DNA of 9,084 nt. Origin: a bacterium UBA3734 (lineage in GTDB: Bacteria > Bacteroidota > Bacteroidia > Bacteroidales > Bacteroidaceae). Every line of letters starts with the position of its first letter. Positions within the stretch are counted from its first letter, which is position 1. Positions 6,420-9,084 of the stretch are shown here, piece after piece. The DNA is taken from contig DFHC01000026.1 of assembly GCA_002372575.1 (NCBI GenBank), positions 194 through 9,277 on the forward strand, in the 5' to 3' direction. The notes below the pieces were generated by a model. That model had not been told where the DNA came from, ran no database searches, and saw nothing but the letters and a program-made list of their open reading frames with translations. Position numbers and translations under genes: made by a program.

Positions 6420-6970
6420 GTCGCGCCCCGCGTGGGCGCGTGGATTGAAACCACAGCGCATTCACCTCGTAGGTCTTGCCCGCTGTCGCGCCCCGCGTGG
6501 GCGCGTGGATTGAAACTTGCAGGGCTTCGATGCTGTCGAACATCTTTTCGTCGCGCCCCGCGTGGGCGCGTGGATTGAAACTATGTTGGACTCAACAAGT
6601 CAGCACCCAATGATGTCGCGCCCCGCGTGGGCGCGTGGATTGAAACGCCGATGCCGTGCGATGGCTCGGAAAGAAGTAGTCGCGCCCCGCGTGGGCGAGT
6701 GGATTGAAACAACAAGTTTATGGAACGGCGCGAAAAGTGCATGGAGTCGCGCCCCGCGTGGGCGCGTGGATTGAAACTTAACGTAATGAACTTTGTCAAA
6801 TGATAATAAGTCGCGCCCCGTGTGGGCGCGTGGATTGAAACGAGGTGTCCTTGCCCTGCTTCTTCGCCGAGGCGTCGCGCCCCGTGTGGGCGCGTGGATT
6901 GAAACACGTATCATGGTGTGGAGATGTGGCTTGACAAGGTCGCGCCCCGCGTGGGCGCGTGGATTGAAAG
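6420..6970 (+). CRISPR. Type I-C CRISPR array, 9 repeats and 8 spacers
   Basis: The 32-base repeat starts GTCGCGCC and ends ATTGAAAC, the common I-C type. Bases 3-9 (CGCGCCC) pair with 15-21 (GGGCGCG) around a 5-base loop. Cutting after base 21 would leave the usual 11-base 5' handle, TGGATTGAAAC. Repeats lie at 6420-6451, 6485-6516, 6550-6581, 6615-6646, 6679-6710, 6746-6777, 6810-6841, 6874-6905 and 6939-6970. Spacers are 33, 33, 33, 32, 35, 32, 32 and 33 bases. Repeats 1-4 and 6 are identical. Repeat 5 has C to A at base 20 (6698), repeats 7 and 8 have C to T at base 12 (6821 and 6885), and repeat 9 ends in G instead of C (6970). Variants toward the far end, plus the ATTGAAAC end, give transcription in the plus direction from the cas7c side. 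Spacer targets cannot be identified from the window. Confidence 0.98.
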
Positions 6971-6971
6971 T

Positions 6972-7012
6972 AAAAAAAACGCCCGAACCGCCAAACGATT
7001 CGGGCATTTTTT
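6972..7012. terminator. Bidirectional terminator between the CRISPR array and lpdA
   Basis: GCCCGAA (6981-6987) pairs with TTCGGGC (6999-7005) around an 11-base loop. Plus-strand T at 7007-7012 follow the stem for the array transcript. A run of eight A at 6972-6979 supplies the T-run on the minus strand for lpdA, whose stop lies 18 bases away. One hairpin therefore appears to end both convergent transcripts, immediately after the last repeat. Confidence 0.85.
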
Positions 7013-7023
7013 ATCATATAGCC

Positions 7024-8358
7024 TTATCCGATGTCCTGCAAAATCTCGCTGAGCGTGGGATGAATGTGGACGATGTCGCGGAGCTGGGCGAGGGTGGTGT
7101 CGCGGTTCATCAGCGCGGCAATTTCCTGCACGAGGTCGGCGGCATGTGCTCCGAGGATGTGGCAGCCGATGATGCGGTCGCTGGCGTCGGTGAAGAGCTT
7201 CACGATGCCCTCGGTGGCGTCGATGGCGAGTGCCTTGCCGTTGGAGCGATAGTAGCCCTTGTGGCAGGTGTATTCGCGGCCTTCGTCCTTCAGCTGGTCT
7301 TCGGTGGGGCCTACGCTGGCGGCCTCGGGACTGGTGAAGACGGCGGCGGGCATTACGTCGAGCCGAATCGCGTCTTTGCGTCCGAGAATCGTGTTCACCA
7401 CGCGGATGCCCTGCATCGTGGCGGCGTGGGCAAGCAACTGGCGACCGTTGACGTCGCCGATGGCGAAGACGCGGCACTCGCCGCCTGCCTGCTGGACAAC
7501 CTCGAAGGTGTCGGGATTGACCTTGATACCGAGGCGGTCGTAGGCAATGCCGGCCTGGTCGAGGTTCAGGTTCTCGATGTTGGGCGTGCGACCCGTAGCC
7601 ACGAGAATCACGTCGGCCTCGATGCTCTCTTCCTTGCCTTTGCGCTCGAAGGTGACAAGCTGTCCGTCAACCTGCTTCACTCCGGCGCCGAGATAGAACT
7701 TCACACCGCGCTTTTCGAGCTGTTTGCGCAGTCGCTTGGCGATGTCGCTGTCCATCGCGGGCAGACATTCCTTGAGGTATTCCACCACCGTCACTTCGCT
7801 GCCGAAACTGGCAAACACGCTGGCAAATTCCATTCCGATGACGCCTGCGCCAATGATGCAAAGACGTTTCGGAACTTGCTGGATGTCAAGCAGTTCGGTC
7901 GAGGTGATGCAATTCGGCCCCGTGATGCCCGGGATGGGCAGGATTTTCGTGCGCGAGCCCGTGGCGATGATGATGTTGTCGGCCTTGAACTCCTGCACGA
8001 GGGTTTCTTCATCGACGGTGGAAACCACTTCGACGGTGTTTGCATCGAGGAAATGGCCGTGACCGTGGACGAAGGTGATGCCGGGCTGCTGCATGAGCGT
8101 TTCCACGCCCGAGCGCAGCTGCTCCACAATCTGCTGTTTGCGCTCCACGACCTGCGCGAAATCGACCGTTCGTCCGAGCTCGGCGAGTTCGGCATCGTGG
8201 CAGAATGCCTTCGTGGGAATGCATCCGCAGTTCAGGCAGGTGCCGCCTGCGAACGCACTCTCAACGATGACCACTTGCAGCCCGTTCTTGGCTGCATATT
8301 CGGCTGCGCGATAGCCTCCGGGGCCGCTGCCGATGATGATTAAATCCGATTTATTCAT
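7024..8358 (-). CDS. lpdA: Dihydrolipoamide dehydrogenase (E3 / glycine cleavage L-protein)
   Basis: This flavoprotein reoxidises dihydrolipoamide on lipoyl carrier proteins and passes the electrons to NAD+. It starts at ATG 8358 and has 444 aa, slightly shorter than the common 460-475. The FAD-binding GSGPGG (10-15) is followed by the redox disulfide motif GGTCLNCGCIPTK (38-50), with C41 and C46 as the active pair and an extra Cys at 44. The NAD-binding fold has IIGAGVIGMEFAS (168-180), then ATGRTPN (254-260) and the second FAD contact AIGDV (299-303). The interface domain ends in HIHPTLSE (431-438), giving the catalytic pair H433-E438. It follows gcvPB by 27 bases on the same strand, so it most likely serves the glycine cleavage system, though it may also serve 2-oxoacid dehydrogenases. 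It is convergent with the CRISPR array and shares its terminator. Confidence 0.95.
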   Translation of the reverse strand: MNKSDLIIIGSGPGGYRAAEYAAKNGLQVVIVESAFAGGTCLNCGCIPTKAFCHDAELAELGRTVDFAQVVERKQQIVEQLRSGVETLMQQPGITFVHGHGHFLDANTVEVVSTVDEETLVQEFKADNIIIATGSRTKILPIPGITGPNCITSTELLDIQQVPKRLCIIGAGVIGMEFASVFASFGSEVTVVEYLKECLPAMDSDIAKRLRKQLEKRGVKFYLGAGVKQVDGQLVTFERKGKEESIEADVILVATGRTPNIENLNLDQAGIAYDRLGIKVNPDTFEVVQQAGGECRVFAIGDVNGRQLLAHAATMQGIRVVNTILGRKDAIRLDVMPAAVFTSPEAASVGPTEDQLKDEGREYTCHKGYYRSNGKALAIDATEGIVKLFTDASDRIIGCHILGAHAADLVQEIAALMNRDTTLAQLRDIVHIHPTLSEILQDIG

Positions 8359-8387
8359 TGAACATTGAAGATTGAAGATTGAACATT
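8356..8387 (-). repeat. Heptamer tandem repeat at the gcvPB-lpdA junction
   Basis: On the plus strand, two CATTGAA units (8356-8369) and two GATTGAA units (8370-8383) are followed by CATT (8384-8387). The repeat fills the whole gap, covers the lpdA ATG at one end and reaches into the gcvPB stop codon (8386-8388) at the other. No Shine-Dalgarno sequence is present, so the repeat itself is the translation initiation region of lpdA. A change of one unit would alter the spacing by seven bases. Confidence 0.8.
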
Positions 8388-9084
8388 ATTGTTCGGCTTT
8401 CAACTGACGCCACGTGACAATCGGATGCTTGGCGGCGAGCACGTCATCGACGCGTCCGATGGGCGTCTTGTGCGGAGCTGACTTCACGAGTTCGGGGTCG
8501 GTCTTGGCTTCCTCGGCGATGCAGCGCATCACTTTGATGAAGTCGTCGAGCGTTTCCTTCGACTCGTTTTCCGTCGGTTCAATCATCAGGCTCTCGTGGA
8601 AGAGCAGCGGGAAGTAGATTGTGGGCGCGTGGTAGCCATAGTCGAGCAGTCGCTTGGCCACGTCCATCGTCGTCACGCCCGTCGATTTGTCTTTCAGGCC
8701 GTCGAACACGAATTCGTGCTTGCAGAGGCCGTCGATGGGCAGTTCATAGACGTCTTTCAGCGACTCCTTGATATACGTGGCGTTGAGCGTGGCGAGCGGA
8801 CCCACCATCTTGATGTTCTCGCGACCGAGCGTGAGGATGTAGGTATATGCCTTGAGCATCACGCCGAAGTTGCCGAAGAAATTGCCCACGCTGCCGAGCG
8901 ACTTCTCGTAGTCGCCTGTTTCAACGTGGAACGACACTCCCTCTTCGTCTTCCTTCATCACCACGCGCGGCGTGGGCAGGAATTGCTCCAGACCCTCGCG
9001 CACGCCCACCGGACCGCTGCCGGGGCCGCCGCCGCCGTGAGGCGTGGAGAACGTCTTGTGCAGATTGATGTGCATCACGTCGAA
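8386..9084 (-). CDS. gcvPB: Glycine dehydrogenase (decarboxylating) subunit 2, C-terminal half (5' partial)
   Basis: This is the PLP-dependent P-protein of the glycine cleavage system, which decarboxylates glycine and transfers aminomethyl to the lipoyl group of the H-protein. The window holds the last 232 residues; the start lies beyond base 9084. The fragment opens FDVMHINLHKTFSTPHGGGG, where K10 of the fragment is the PLP-binding lysine, followed by the glycine-rich loop and GPVGV. Later conserved parts include GNFGVMLKAYTYILTLG and YGYHAPTIYFP. The STPHGGGG and GSGPVGV wording fits the split two-gene type (GcvPA plus GcvPB) better than the fused protein, but the N-terminal part is not visible. 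It ends with TAA at 8386-8388, 27 bases before lpdA, its likely operon partner. Confidence 0.95.
   Translation of the reverse strand, partial: FDVMHINLHKTFSTPHGGGGPGSGPVGVREGLEQFLPTPRVVMKEDEEGVSFHVETGDYEKSLGSVGNFFGNFGVMLKAYTYILTLGRENIKMVGPLATLNATYIKESLKDVYELPIDGLCKHEFVFDGLKDKSTGVTTMDVAKRLLDYGYHAPTIYFPLLFHESLMIEPTENESKETLDDFIKVMRCIAEEAKTDPELVKSAPHKTPIGRVDDVLAAKHPIVTWRQLKAEQ

Noticed and set aside
6462..6472. Eleven-base match between spacer 1 and cas7c (5891-5901, opposite sense), considered as self-targeting
   Set aside because: The match is only 11 bases, inside a GC-balanced coding motif (YEV codons), and does not extend. It is compatible with chance.
6452..6938. Stop-free reading frames in every spacer as evidence of coding-region targets
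   Set aside because: A 33-base segment has a stop-free frame among six almost always, so this carries no weight.
6517..7007. Short open frames on both strands within the CRISPR array
   Set aside because: They consist of the repeat translated over and over (PRAHAGRD or RVGAWIET) and are artefacts of a stop-free repeat.
6793..8343. Long plus-strand open frame across the array end and opposite lpdA
   Set aside because: Its first part is translated CRISPR repeats (recurring VAPRVGAWIET-like text) and the rest is the antisense of lpdA, whose motifs and length are unmistakable.

Overview
The window looks like a chromosomal segment of a Bacteroidota bacterium, most likely a Prevotella-like member of the Bacteroidales. 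The cas operon has a Bacteroidota-type promoter (TTG, 19 bases, TAnnTTTG) and most genes lack a Shine-Dalgarno sequence. The housekeeping genes also read like Bacteroidales proteins, including a split-type glycine dehydrogenase subunit next to a lipoamide dehydrogenase. The assignment rests on recognition of protein families, not on a database search.

Layout. Positions 2-214 hold the C-terminal end of an alpha/beta-hydrolase-like protein on the plus strand. A 300-base intergenic region follows, with several hairpins, a strong intrinsic terminator (341-374) and then the cas promoter (487-516). Positions 526-5954 are a tight type I-C interference operon: cas3, cas5c, cas8c (with a probable internal Cas11c start) and cas7c. 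Six bases after cas7c lies a 94-codon ORF that is only the N-terminal part of a RhuM-family protein (5961-6245). The CRISPR leader (about 6246-6419) and an array of 9 repeats and 8 spacers (6420-6970) come next. A bidirectional terminator (6972-7012) separates the array from a convergent minus-strand pair: gcvPB (C-terminal half, running off the window) followed by lpdA.

How it works together. Cas5c should cut the array transcript at the repeat hairpins. Cas5c, Cas7c, Cas8c and Cas11c should form Cascade around the crRNA, and Cas3 should degrade the bound DNA. The adaptation genes cas4, cas1 and cas2, which normally sit between cas7 and the array in I-C loci, are absent. The RhuM fragment occupies their place. 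The interference machinery looks intact, but new spacers could be acquired only with help from elsewhere in the genome.

The cas block is visibly poorer in GC than the flanking housekeeping genes (bases 1321-1380 are 42% GC, bases 7081-7140 are 67%), which fits horizontal acquisition. The points most worth checking are the adaptation-less layout with the RhuM remnant, the altered catalytic positions in Cas5c, the almost leaderless cas3 transcript, the duplicated motifs in the leader, and a heptamer tandem repeat that fills the gcvPB-lpdA junction.
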